64,000 nucleotides of DNA. Origin: Shewanella xiamenensis (GTDB lineage Bacteria; Pseudomonadota; Gammaproteobacteria; Enterobacterales; Shewanellaceae). The stretch spans positions 62,001 to 126,000 of the forward strand of contig NZ_BMOP01000008.1 of NCBI RefSeq assembly GCF_014647135.1, read 5' to 3'. The translations under genes were made by a program, and so were the position numbers. Positions 46,936 to 55,137 of this stretch are shown one piece after another. The notes under the pieces are model-generated. The model made no database searches. It had not been told where the DNA came from and was given only the letters and a program-made list of their open reading frames with translations. Numbering within the stretch: the first letter of the stretch is position 1; each line of letters opens with the position of its first letter.

Positions 46936-47721
46936 ATGGCAGCATCAGTTAAATCCATCATTAGCGCCGTAGGCGCCATTAGCTTAGTTTGCTTTAGCCA
47001 TCCATGTTTGGCCAACGAGAGCTTGGCGCAAACCGAAGGGATATTAAACAGCAAATTATCTGCGGCTAACGTGCCTTTAACTGCTAACATCGATTTAGGC
47101 TGGGATAGCAAGTATGTTTCGCAGGGGCGCAATAACTTGGCTAAAGGCGGTATTTATTGGATGAATACCAGTATTCAATACGGCAATCTCACCACCTATG
47201 CCCTCGTTGGCCGTGGTGATAGCCAAGCCTATACTGAGTGGAATATTGGCCTAGAATACGCTTTGGATTTAAGTGAACATTTAGAAGCGAATCTTGGCTA
47301 TCAACGTATTGAAGGCTATAGCAGTAGCCGCTGTCAGGATAACGAACTGTTTGCTGAATTGGCTTACACCGCCAAGCCTTGGCTAGTGCCTTCCGTGAGT
47401 TATGTCTACTCCACCGAGGCGGCGGGCTATTTTGTGGAGCTGAGCCTACACAGCTATTGGCAAGTTACAGAGCAATTCACACTCTCCCCCTACGTAACAC
47501 AAGGCGTTGATTTTAAATATCGAACAGAAGAGCACAATGGTAGAAATCATCTCCAGTTTGGGCTAGAAGCAAGCTATAACCTTACCGAGAATATGAATAT
47601 TAGTGGCCATATTAGCCACAGCATTGCGCAGGCAGATATAGAGCAAGAAGCGGCCACGAATGGCGACTTTAGCTCACAGGATCAAACCTATGCGGGCATC
47701 CACTTCAATATCAGCTTCTAA
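46936..47721 (+). CDS. Predicted outer-membrane beta-barrel protein
   Basis: 261 residues. Signal peptide MAASVKSIISAVGAISLVCF with cleavage near CLA-NES. The mature protein is made of alternating aromatic/polar strands (LTANIDLGWDSKYVSQGRNN, LTTYALVGRGDSQAYTEWNI, LEANLGYQRIEGYSSS, AYTAKPWLVPSVSYVYS) and ends with the aromatic GIHFNISF, as outer-membrane barrels do. 'WDSKYVSQGRNN' is reminiscent of the TorF-type start in the porin at 41572, so it may be a distant relative. No clear ribosome site precedes the ATG. Confidence 0.72.
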   Translation: MAASVKSIISAVGAISLVCFSHPCLANESLAQTEGILNSKLSAANVPLTANIDLGWDSKYVSQGRNNLAKGGIYWMNTSIQYGNLTTYALVGRGDSQAYTEWNIGLEYALDLSEHLEANLGYQRIEGYSSSRCQDNELFAELAYTAKPWLVPSVSYVYSTEAAGYFVELSLHSYWQVTEQFTLSPYVTQGVDFKYRTEEHNGRNHLQFGLEASYNLTENMNISGHISHSIAQADIEQEAATNGDFSSQDQTYAGIHFNISF

Positions 47722-47821
47722 GCGTTACTCGGCCTAACTCCCTTCGGCTTGGCAAACCGTTCCCGTCCAAACTACACTCAAGATGTCGATGGAACGACCT
47801 TGATTTAGCGAGGCACAGGGA

Positions 47822-48352
47822 ATGTTGGCTAATCAGTTTAAAATACTCACGAATACATTTATTACACTAGCATTTTGTACTCTGCCATCCTTAGCGGCAC
47901 CCGAGAGCGAGCCTGAATTAGTATTAGAATCTCTCTCAAAAAGTAGCACGACTGACTCACTACCACTGGGGACATTGCTCGACAGTCAAGGTAAACCGCT
48001 GCCCATTCCCGCAGAGCAAAGCGCTTTGGATTATTCACCTCCCACCGTCAATGTTGACAATACGTCTCCAAAAACAAAGACCAACAAGACGCAATCCACT
48101 AAGACTAAAAATAAAAAATTGAGTCGCAAGCAACAACTCGCCAGCAGAGATAAAATCGCTAACGATCCTAGTTGCCGTTGGCTTGATGCGCGCATGTCAC
48201 AGCTCGAAACCCAGATCGGCAATAAGCGAGAGCAAGCCGCCGACTACCATAGCGATGAGCTCAATGCTCGCAAGCAGGAGTGGCAATGCCTTAAATGCGG
48301 CGTAGAAGGACCAAACCCTGATGATTACCATCGCTGCCAATATCGCCGTTAA
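47822..48352 (+). CDS. Small secreted hypothetical protein
   Basis: 176 residues with signal peptide (cleavage near SLA-APES). A low-complexity Thr/Lys linker (TSPKTKTNKTQSTKTKNKK) separates the N-terminal half from a helical C-terminal part with cysteines: DPSCRWLDARMSQLE, QEWQCLKCGVEG and YHRCQYRR. No family recognised. AGGGA before ATG. It is between the barrel protein and gor, on the same strand, but 100 bases from the former with no evident operon. Confidence 0.6.
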   Translation: MLANQFKILTNTFITLAFCTLPSLAAPESEPELVLESLSKSSTTDSLPLGTLLDSQGKPLPIPAEQSALDYSPPTVNVDNTSPKTKTNKTQSTKTKNKKLSRKQQLASRDKIANDPSCRWLDARMSQLETQIGNKREQAADYHSDELNARKQEWQCLKCGVEGPNPDDYHRCQYRR

Positions 48353-48519
48353 GCTTAAGCTAACCGCCAAGGGATAAAATCTCAGCTTCATGGAGATTTT
48401 TTGTGACAAACCAAGGTCTATACCATGGCGACTTAATGGGCTGGTCTGCAAACCCATTCCAACCTACAATGACCTTCTGCTATTAAGCACCTCATTCTTA
48501 GAGTTAGACGGAGAAACTC

Positions 48520-49875
48520 ATGGCTCAACATTTTGACTATATCTGCCTAGGCGCAGGCAGCGGCGGTATCGCCTCAGCTAACCGAGCTGCCATGCGTGGC
48601 GCTAAAGTGCTACTCATCGAAGCGAAACACGTCGGCGGCACCTGCGTAAACGTGGGCTGCGTACCCAAAAAAGTCATGTGGTATGGCGCGCATATCGCCG
48701 AAGCCATGAACCTCTACGCCAAAGATTATGGCTTTGATGTTTCAGTCAACAAATTCGACTGGAACACCTTAGTAAACAGCCGCGAAGCCTATATTGGTCG
48801 CATCCACGAGGCCTACGGTCGCGGTTTTACCAATAACAAAGTCACCCTGCTCAATGGTTATGGCCGTTTCGTTAATGGCAACACCATTGAAGTGAATGGC
48901 GAGCACTACACGGCTGACCATATCCTGATCGCCACCGGCGGCGCGCCAACCATCCCAAACATTCTGGGTGCGGAATACGGGATTGATTCCGATGGTTTCT
49001 TCGCCCTGCGCGAACAACCTAAACGTGTCGCAGTCGTCGGCGCAGGCTATATCGCCGTCGAAGTCGCGGGCGTGTTACACGCACTTGGCAGTGAGACTCA
49101 CCTGTTTGTGCGTAAACATGCGCCGCTGCGTAACTTCGATCCTATGCTGATCGACGCCCTAGTCGATGCCATGAAGACCGAAGGCCCAACCCTGCACACC
49201 AACAGCGTCCCACAATCTGTGGTCAAAAATGCTGACGACAGCCTGACTCTGAATCTCGAGAATGGCGAAAGCGTGACCGTCGATTGCCTGATTTGGGCCA
49301 TTGGCCGCTCACCAGCAACGGGCAATATCGGTTTAGAAAACACCGACGTGCAATTGGATAGCAAAGGTTATGTAATTACCGACGCGCAGCAAAATACCAC
49401 CCACCAAGGCATTTATTGCGTGGGCGATATTATGGCGGGCGGCGTGGAACTGACTCCGGTTGCGGTTAAAGCTGGTCGTTTACTCTCCGAGCGCCTATTT
49501 AACGGCATGAGCGATGCCAAAATGGATTACAGTCAAATCCCAACCGTGGTCTTTAGCCATCCACCGATTGGCACTATGGGCTTAACCGAGCCAGAAGCCC
49601 GCGCGCAATATGGCGATGACAATGTGAAGGTTTACACCTCCAGTTTCACCTCCATGTATACCGCTGTAACAAGCCATCGCCAAGCCTGCAAGATGAAGCT
49701 AGTCTGCGCCGGTAAAGAAGAGAAAGTGGTTGGTATTCATGGCATTGGCTTTGGTATGGACGAAATTCTCCAAGGCTTTGGCGTCGCCATGAAAATGGGC
49801 GCCACCAAAGCCGATTTCGATGCCGTTGTCGCGATCCATCCCACAGGGGCTGAGGAATTTGTCACGATGCGCTAA
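48520..49875 (+). CDS. gor: Glutathione-disulfide reductase
   Basis: 451 residues. FAD-dependent, NADPH-using dimer that keeps glutathione reduced. The redox disulfide is [16 protein letters not shown] with Cys42 and Cys47, the same numbers as in E. coli Gor. The FAD fold [19 protein letters not shown] fold [20 protein letters not shown] and the C-terminal active-site His of [16 protein letters not shown] (from the partner subunit) are intact. ATG follows GGAG. Followed by a terminator. Confidence 0.96.
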   Translation: MAQHFDYICLGAGSGGIASANRAAMRGAKVLLIEAKHVGGTCVNVGCVPKKVMWYGAHIAEAMNLYAKDYGFDVSVNKFDWNTLVNSREAYIGRIHEAYGRGFTNNKVTLLNGYGRFVNGNTIEVNGEHYTADHILIATGGAPTIPNILGAEYGIDSDGFFALREQPKRVAVVGAGYIAVEVAGVLHALGSETHLFVRKHAPLRNFDPMLIDALVDAMKTEGPTLHTNSVPQSVVKNADDSLTLNLENGESVTVDCLIWAIGRSPATGNIGLENTDVQLDSKGYVITDAQQNTTHQGIYCVGDIMAGGVELTPVAVKAGRLLSERLFNGMSDAKMDYSQIPTVVFSHPPIGTMGLTEPEARAQYGDDNVKVYTSSFTSMYTAVTSHRQACKMKLVCAGKEEKVVGIHGIGFGMDEILQGFGVAMKMGATKADFDAVVAIHPTGAEEFVTMR

Positions 49876-50207
49876 GCGCATGACTCAATCCTTAAATCAG
49901 GCTCTATAGCCTGTGAATGTTGCATTTATAATTTTATAGAAGCGGTTCTGATATTCTCAGCGCCGCTTTTTTTATGTTCAACGCTAGGTCATTCCGTCTA
50001 TTTATCCGCTCTTAACATCCCACTCTTTCGCCCCAATTTTCGGTTAAAAGCATAGATAAATTTATCAGTATTCAAATCAATTTCCCTTGCTTTACGCCAA
50101 CCGAAAGTATGCAAACTGGGCATTTAAACTTGATATTTTGCTAATAAAGATCTTATTATAGTTATAGCACTAACTATTATTCACCCTAAATACATCTAGG
50201 AGGCATT
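49876..50207. promoter_or_regulatory. Intergenic region gor / putP operon
   Basis: 332 bases containing the gor terminator and then an AT-rich stretch (about 50045-50190) that presumably carries the promoter of the small-protein-putP-proBA operon. CTTGATATTTTGCTAATAAAGATC at about 50130 has promoter-like hexamers, but I cannot fix a start site. Confidence 0.4.
49940..49973 (+). terminator. Intrinsic terminator of gor
   Basis: AGCGG/CCGCT and CTGA/TCAG stems separated by a small internal loop, followed by TTTTTTT. Confidence 0.8.
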
Positions 50208-50384
50208 ATGTCAGCTAAGCATGCTGCAGATGAAAACCCCATCTCACAGATCATCCGTTCCACCCGGGAACGCCTGCATGGAACACTACAATATTTCTGC
50301 CTGTTCGCCATTCTAAGTACCTATCTCTTTGTCATTTTGAAACCGAGCTTCATTCAAAATAACAAAGCGTTAGGAGGAAAATAA
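50208..50384 (+). CDS. 58-residue membrane protein upstream of putP
   Basis: A short open frame, MSAKHAADENPISQIIRSTR to KALGGK, with an excellent AGGAGG site 6 bases before its ATG. It has one predicted membrane helix (LQYFCLFAILSTYLFVILKP, about residues 27-46), preceded by a basic segment. The stop lies 3 bases before the putP ATG, and the putP ribosome site (TTAGGAGG) is encoded by its last codons (Leu-Gly-Gly), so translation of the two is likely coupled. No family recognised. It could be an accessory subunit or stabiliser of the symporter; that is inference from position only. Confidence 0.75.
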   Translation: MSAKHAADENPISQIIRSTRERLHGTLQYFCLFAILSTYLFVILKPSFIQNNKALGGK

Positions 50385-50387
50385 TCG

Positions 50388-51884
50388 ATGAATTCCCTCT
50401 CTTACGTTTCATTGGCAATTTACTTTATTGCCATGCTCGCTATTGGTTTATTCGCCTATCGTAAGTCGACCGATGATGTCTCTGGTTACATTTTGGGTGG
50501 CCGCCAAGTGAGTCCGCACGTCACGGCTCTCTCGGCCGGCGCCTCGGATATGAGTGGCTGGATGCTGATGGGCCTGCCCGGCGCCATGTTCCTAGTGGGG
50601 TTTGAAACCCTGTATATCGCCCTCGGATTATTAATTGGTGCTCTAATCAATTATCTGGTTGTTGCCCCTAAATTACGGGTCTACACCGAGGTCGCCGATA
50701 ACGCGCTGACGATTCCTGAGTTCTTCGCTAAACGCTTTGGTCAGGCCGATAACAGCATTCGCATTATTGCCGCCGCCATCATAGTGATCTTTTTCACCCT
50801 CTATACCTCGGCGGGATTAGTCGCGGGCGGCAAGTTGTTCGAATCCGCCTTTGGGCTGAACTACGATATTGGCCTAGTCGTCACCTTAGCCGTCGTGGTG
50901 TCGTACACTCTGCTGGGGGGATTCTTAGCCGTTAGCCTCACCGACTTTGTGCAAGGCTGCATTATGTTTGTCGCCTTGGTGTTAGTGCCTTTCGTGGCAT
51001 ATCAAGAATTTACCAGTGCCGACCGCATGATGAACTTTGCCTATCAGTCGATCCCGCATTTTACCGACGCGATGCAAAATGTGACCCTGCTTGGCTTAAT
51101 CTCCAGCCTGTCGTGGGGACTCGGATATTTCGGCCAGCCGCATATTATTGTGCGTTTTATGGCGATCCGCTCGGTCGCCGACATTAAAACCGCACGACGC
51201 ATCGGCATCAGTTGGATGACAGTGACCATTATCGGCGCCTTAGCAACTGGCTTAGTCGGTATCGCCTACGCCAATAAATTTGGCATGAAGCTTTCGGATC
51301 CTGAAACCATCTTTATCGTGTTTTCAGAGTTGCTGTTCCATCCCTTAATCAGCGGCTTCCTGCTGGCAGCGATTCTCGCGGCCATTATGAGCACGATCTC
51401 ATCACAGCTATTAGTCTCGTCGAGTTCGCTGACCGAAGATATTTATCGCACCCTGTCGAAGAAACAAGCGAGCGAGCAAGAGATGGTAAAAATGGGTCGT
51501 TACGGGGTCGCAGGTGTTGCCATTGTCGCAACGCTGCTGGCGCTTGATCGCTCTAACAGCATCCTCTCCCTTGTGAGTAATGCGTGGGCAGGCTTTGGTG
51601 CCGCCTTTGGTCCGCTGGTGCTGTTTAGTTTGTATAAGGCTAACCTCACCCATAAAGCGGCGATTGCGGGGATTATTTCGGGCGCGCTCACGGTACTCTT
51701 TTGGATTTATGCCCCCGTGCTTGCCGATGGTAAGGCATTGAGTAGCTTAGTGTATGAGATGATCCCAGGCTTTGTTGTCAGCAGCACAGTGATTTATCTG
51801 GTGAGCAAATTCGATACCGATCCTTGTCCTAAAACCACTAAGCAATTCCATCAGGCTGGTCGTGTACTGGCCGAGGAAAGCTAA
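50388..51884 (+). CDS. putP: Sodium/proline symporter
   Basis: 498 residues, about 13 membrane helices, SSS (solute:sodium symporter) family. VSGYILGGRQVSPHVTALSA followed by GASDMSGWMLMGLPGAMF carries the sodium- and proline-site residues typical of PutP, and SWGLGYFGQPHIIVRFMA is diagnostic. Takes up proline driven by sodium. Unlike enteric putP, which diverges from putA, here it is in an operon with the proline synthesis genes proB and proA. Confidence 0.93.
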   Translation: MNSLSYVSLAIYFIAMLAIGLFAYRKSTDDVSGYILGGRQVSPHVTALSAGASDMSGWMLMGLPGAMFLVGFETLYIALGLLIGALINYLVVAPKLRVYTEVADNALTIPEFFAKRFGQADNSIRIIAAAIIVIFFTLYTSAGLVAGGKLFESAFGLNYDIGLVVTLAVVVSYTLLGGFLAVSLTDFVQGCIMFVALVLVPFVAYQEFTSADRMMNFAYQSIPHFTDAMQNVTLLGLISSLSWGLGYFGQPHIIVRFMAIRSVADIKTARRIGISWMTVTIIGALATGLVGIAYANKFGMKLSDPETIFIVFSELLFHPLISGFLLAAILAAIMSTISSQLLVSSSSLTEDIYRTLSKKQASEQEMVKMGRYGVAGVAIVATLLALDRSNSILSLVSNAWAGFGAAFGPLVLFSLYKANLTHKAAIAGIISGALTVLFWIYAPVLADGKALSSLVYEMIPGFVVSSTVIYLVSKFDTDPCPKTTKQFHQAGRVLAEES

Positions 51885-51893
51885 GGAGGCGTT

Positions 51894-53000
51894 ATGACAG
51901 ACTCTCCCCGTAAACGTATCGTCGTCAAAGTGGGGAGCGCCTTAATCGCGCCCCACAAGCAAGGTTGCAGTAGTCATTATCTCTTGGGTATCGCGCAGTT
52001 TATTACTTACTGCCGCGTCCAAGGTATCCAAGTGGTATTGGTTTCGTCGGGCTCGGTTGCCGCTGGGTGGCATCATTTTGAGGGCCAAGCTCAGCCGAGT
52101 GTCACGGTGAAAAAGGCCATGGCGGCTGCGGGTCAGGCGGATATGATGGCGACCTGGAATAAGCTATTTGATTTTCCCACCGCCCAACTGCTGCTGACCC
52201 ATGGCGATTTACGTAATCGCGAGCGTTATATCAGTATTCGAGACACGATTTTTAGCCTGCTCGAACACGGTTTAATGCCGATCATTAATGAAAATGATGC
52301 CGTGACCGCCGACAAACTTAAGGTTGGCGATAACGATAATCTCTCGGCCATGGTGGCGGCTGCGGCCGATGCCGACACTTTAGTAATTTGCTCGGATGTG
52401 GATGGACTCTATGATCAAAATCCCCACGAACATCCCAATGCTAAGTTGATAAAGCAAGTCACTGAAATCAATGCAGATATCTATGCGATGGCGGGAGGCG
52501 CCAGCAGCGATGTTGGCACCGGAGGCATGCGCACTAAGATCCAAGCCGCCGAGAAAGCCATCTCCCACGGCATTGAGACCTTTATTATTAATGGCTTTAA
52601 TGCCGATTCCTTTAGCCAGCTGCTAAAGGGGCAAAACCCGGGCACCCTCTTTACCCCCTACGAAAAACCGATGCAGGAGCATTTGCATTGGATGACCCAC
52701 ACCTCGCAAGCGCAGGGCGAAGTGATCGTCGAGGATGATTTTGACCTCGCGCTCGATCAGCACAGCGAGCAATTAACCAGCGATGATGTGGTTGAAGTCA
52801 AAGGGGATTTCTCAGTGGGCGACACCATTCTGGTGCGTAAAGGCGATGGCACTAAGTTGGCGAAAGCCAAATCCAACTACAGCAGTTGTCTACTGAGTTT
52901 TATTACCGAGCAGGATGATCAGGCGTTTGCCAGTGAATTCCAGCAAAAAACCGGCCCCATCATTTCCGATAAGAATATCGCCATTCTTAAATCCATTTGA
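51894..53000 (+). CDS. proB: Glutamate 5-kinase
   Basis: 368 residues. First step of proline synthesis: glutamate plus ATP gives gamma-glutamyl phosphate. The amino-acid-kinase domain (1-260) shows KRIVVKVGSALIAP, VVLVSSGSVAAGW, INENDAVTADKLKVGDNDNL and SDVDGLYDQNP. A C-terminal PUA domain (about 275-360, DDVVEVKGDFSVGDTILVRK) is present, as in full-length bacterial ProB. AAGGAGG site directly before ATG, 9 bases after putP. In E. coli the enzyme is feedback-inhibited by proline; the same is expected here. Confidence 0.95.
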   Translation: MTDSPRKRIVVKVGSALIAPHKQGCSSHYLLGIAQFITYCRVQGIQVVLVSSGSVAAGWHHFEGQAQPSVTVKKAMAAAGQADMMATWNKLFDFPTAQLLLTHGDLRNRERYISIRDTIFSLLEHGLMPIINENDAVTADKLKVGDNDNLSAMVAAAADADTLVICSDVDGLYDQNPHEHPNAKLIKQVTEINADIYAMAGGASSDVGTGGMRTKIQAAEKAISHGIETFIINGFNADSFSQLLKGQNPGTLFTPYEKPMQEHLHWMTHTSQAQGEVIVEDDFDLALDQHSEQLTSDDVVEVKGDFSVGDTILVRKGDGTKLAKAKSNYSSCLLSFITEQDDQAFASEFQQKTGPIISDKNIAILKSI

Positions 53001-53011
53001 GTGGAGAAACT

Positions 53012-54259
53012 ATGAGCCTAATTAAACAAATATCTGCCGATGCCGCCCATGCGGCCCGCACACTCGCCCAACTCGATGAGTCGTTAAAAAACACCGTATT
53101 ACTGGATATGGCGCGCTCATTAAGGGAAAAAACCTATGAAATCCAAAGCGCGAACCTGATTGACGTGCACCGAGCGACTCAGGATAACTTAAGCCCTGCA
53201 ATGGTCGATCGCCTCACGCTGAACCAGCATCATATCGAGGCGATGGCGCAAGGAATCGAAACCATCGCCGCGCTGCCCGATCCCGTTGGGCGCGAGCGTT
53301 TTATTGGTAAACGACCTAACGGCTTATCTATCAGTAAGATGCGTGTGCCACTCGGCGTGGTGTGTATGATTTATGAGGCGCGCCCAAATGTCACCGCCGA
53401 TGCTGGCGCATTGTGCTTTAAATCCGGCAATGCGGTGATCCTGCGTGGCGGTAAGGAAGCACTCCACACCAGCCAAGTGATCGCCAGCATTTTACAGGCG
53501 GTACTGACCGCCTATGGTTTGCCTAAAGCACTTATCAGCGTAATCCCCGATCCTGACCGCGCCCTAATGCTCGAACTGATGCAGCAGCGGGAATTTATCG
53601 ATGTGATCATCCCTCGCGGTGGCGAAGGACTGATTAATTACGTCACTGAAAACAGTAGCATTCCGGTTATTCAGCACTTTAAAGGCGTGTGCCATTTATA
53701 TGTGGATAAAGACGCCAATCAAGATATCGCCTTGGATTTGCTGCTCAATGGCAAAACCCAACGCACAGGAGTGTGCAACGCCCTCGAGGGCTTGTTAGTG
53801 CATAAGGATATCGCGCCGCGATTCTTGCCCCGCGTCGCCAAAGCACTGGCCGAGCATCAAGTAAAAATCAATGCATGCCCTCCGGCCGCCGCGTATTTCG
53901 ACGCTTGCACTTATATGGCAGAAGAGGATTTTGGCCAAGAATATTTGGACTTAGAAATCGCCATTCGCCAAGTCGATAGTTTTGAGGTCGCCACCCAACA
54001 TATTGCTAAGTTTGGCAGCCACCATACCGAGGTGATTTGCACCGACAATGAACTCACCGCCGCCCGCTTTCAACGCGCAGTGGATGCCTCGGTCGTTATG
54101 GTGAATGCCTCATCACGTTTTTCCGATGGCAGTGAACTCGGCCTCGGCGCCGAAATCGGCATCGCCACCACTAAGCTACATGCCTACGGCCCCATGGGAC
54201 TCGAAGCCCTAACCACTGAAAAATACCTGGTTTCAGGCACTGGACAGATTAGAGCTTAG
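53012..54259 (+). CDS. proA: Gamma-glutamyl phosphate reductase
   Basis: 415 residues from ATG 53012 (MSLIKQISADAAHAARTLAQ) with GGAG upstream; a frame opening at 52997 overlaps proB and is not used. NADPH-dependent reduction to glutamate semialdehyde, second step of proline synthesis, in the aldehyde dehydrogenase superfamily. Catalytic Cys255 is in TQRTGVCNALEGLLV; substrate/cofactor segments VPLGVVCMIYEARPNVTADA and ILRGGKEALHTSQVI are intact. The last gene of the operon, ending before a terminator. Confidence 0.96.
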   Translation: MSLIKQISADAAHAARTLAQLDESLKNTVLLDMARSLREKTYEIQSANLIDVHRATQDNLSPAMVDRLTLNQHHIEAMAQGIETIAALPDPVGRERFIGKRPNGLSISKMRVPLGVVCMIYEARPNVTADAGALCFKSGNAVILRGGKEALHTSQVIASILQAVLTAYGLPKALISVIPDPDRALMLELMQQREFIDVIIPRGGEGLINYVTENSSIPVIQHFKGVCHLYVDKDANQDIALDLLLNGKTQRTGVCNALEGLLVHKDIAPRFLPRVAKALAEHQVKINACPPAAAYFDACTYMAEEDFGQEYLDLEIAIRQVDSFEVATQHIAKFGSHHTEVICTDNELTAARFQRAVDASVVMVNASSRFSDGSELGLGAEIGIATTKLHAYGPMGLEALTTEKYLVSGTGQIRA

Positions 54260-54292
54260 CGATTATTTAGACGATGTGATTAACTAAATAAT

Positions 54293-54327
54293 AAAGCCCC
54301 AAGGTATTCTCCCTTGGGGCTTTGTTT
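54293..54327. terminator. Intrinsic terminator of the proBA operon
   Basis: Stem AAAGCCCCAAGG / CCTTGGGGCTTT with a 7-base loop and GTTT following. A residues precede it, so it can serve the convergent SH3-protein gene too. Confidence 0.88.
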
Positions 54328-54361
54328 AAGTGCTCATCATTGAAATAGAGCTTCATACTTC

Positions 54362-54787
54362 TTATACGGCTTTCAAATGTTTCGAAAATACCCAAGCGAG
54401 TTTGTCTTGATATAGAAAGGCCTTCCAATCACCGCTTGCAGCCAGCACACTAATGCGCTCACCTTTTGAGAGTACACCCAGTAACTCCCCATTTTTCTTA
54501 GGTTTGTTGCGGATATTGAGCTTATCAATAGTCACTTCATATAGCTGTCCATTCTCCAGAACAGGATAGCTCGCAATGTCCGCGTTTGGCGATTGCAAAT
54601 GGCTTTTCTCTTGTGACACCACGGTGCGAGTGCTAGCACTTGTATTTGCCGATCCGATACGACAAGTTTTGTTCCAAGAAATGCAAGAGTTGCCACACGG
54701 TTGACCCTTTTTGCAATTTTTGGCGTTGGCAATGGATATTGGATGCCCCAGAACAAAAACTAACAGTAATATCCATAACCTATTCAC
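54362..54787 (-). CDS. Exported SH3b-domain protein with Cys-rich motif
   Basis: 141 residues. Signal peptide cleaved near ANA-KNC. The mature N-terminus has a compact Cys motif, KNCKKGQPCGNSCISWNKTC (four Cys), as found in small zinc- or disulfide-bonded YgiM/PBCV-type domains. A C-terminal bacterial SH3 domain follows (about 82-141: YEVTIDKLNIRNKPKKNGEL, LGVLSKGERISVLAASGDW, KLAWVFSKHL). Likely a periplasmic or cell-wall-binding protein; ligand unknown. GGAG before ATG. Convergent with proA. Confidence 0.78.
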   Translation of the reverse strand: MNRLWILLLVFVLGHPISIANAKNCKKGQPCGNSCISWNKTCRIGSANTSASTRTVVSQEKSHLQSPNADIASYPVLENGQLYEVTIDKLNIRNKPKKNGELLGVLSKGERISVLAASGDWKAFLYQDKLAWVFSKHLKAV

Positions 54788-54879
54788 ATTTAACTCCTTT
54801 AATTTCTTGCCTCAAAATAATTACCGCTAGATTGCTTTAAGCATAGATTTACCGCCCGATACCGCAGGATACGAATCCC

Positions 54880-55122
54880 CTCGGAGTTGCCGCAGGGCGA
54901 ATAGGCAAATTGCGTGAGTTCGGTCATGGATGACCGACTAGCTTTCGCAGGTGCAGGGACGCATCCTTCGGAAGCGATAGCAAATTTGCCAATGAGCACA
55001 AGGAACTTTCAACTCCGTTGGGGGCGGCAAGGGAGATCCAAGAGGGAATTGCTGTTGATCCCCTCTTGGTCGGGTGTGGGTTGAAAACCCACGACCTTGA
55101 TTCACCTCGGCCGTAAGGCCGC
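54880..55122. repeat. Dense hairpin element in non-coding DNA
   Basis: Between the SH3-protein gene and the XRE regulator, 350 bases contain no gene but at least four strong stem-loops: CGGTCAT-2-ATGACCG (54921-54936), CCAAGAGGG-14-CCCTCTTGG (55038-55069), GTGGGTT-3-AACCCAC (55076-55092) and CGGCC-4-GGCCG (55108-55121). The richness in unrelated palindromes is typical of genome-wide intergenic repeat elements and is reminiscent of Shewanella intergenic repeats. The sequence around the stems is G/C richer than neighbouring spacers. The copy number elsewhere cannot be seen here. Confidence 0.45.
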
Positions 55123-55137
55123 AAAACTCAACGTAAA

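Noticed and set aside
54880..55122. CRISPR array
   Set aside because: The stems are all different and there are no regularly spaced identical repeats or cas genes.
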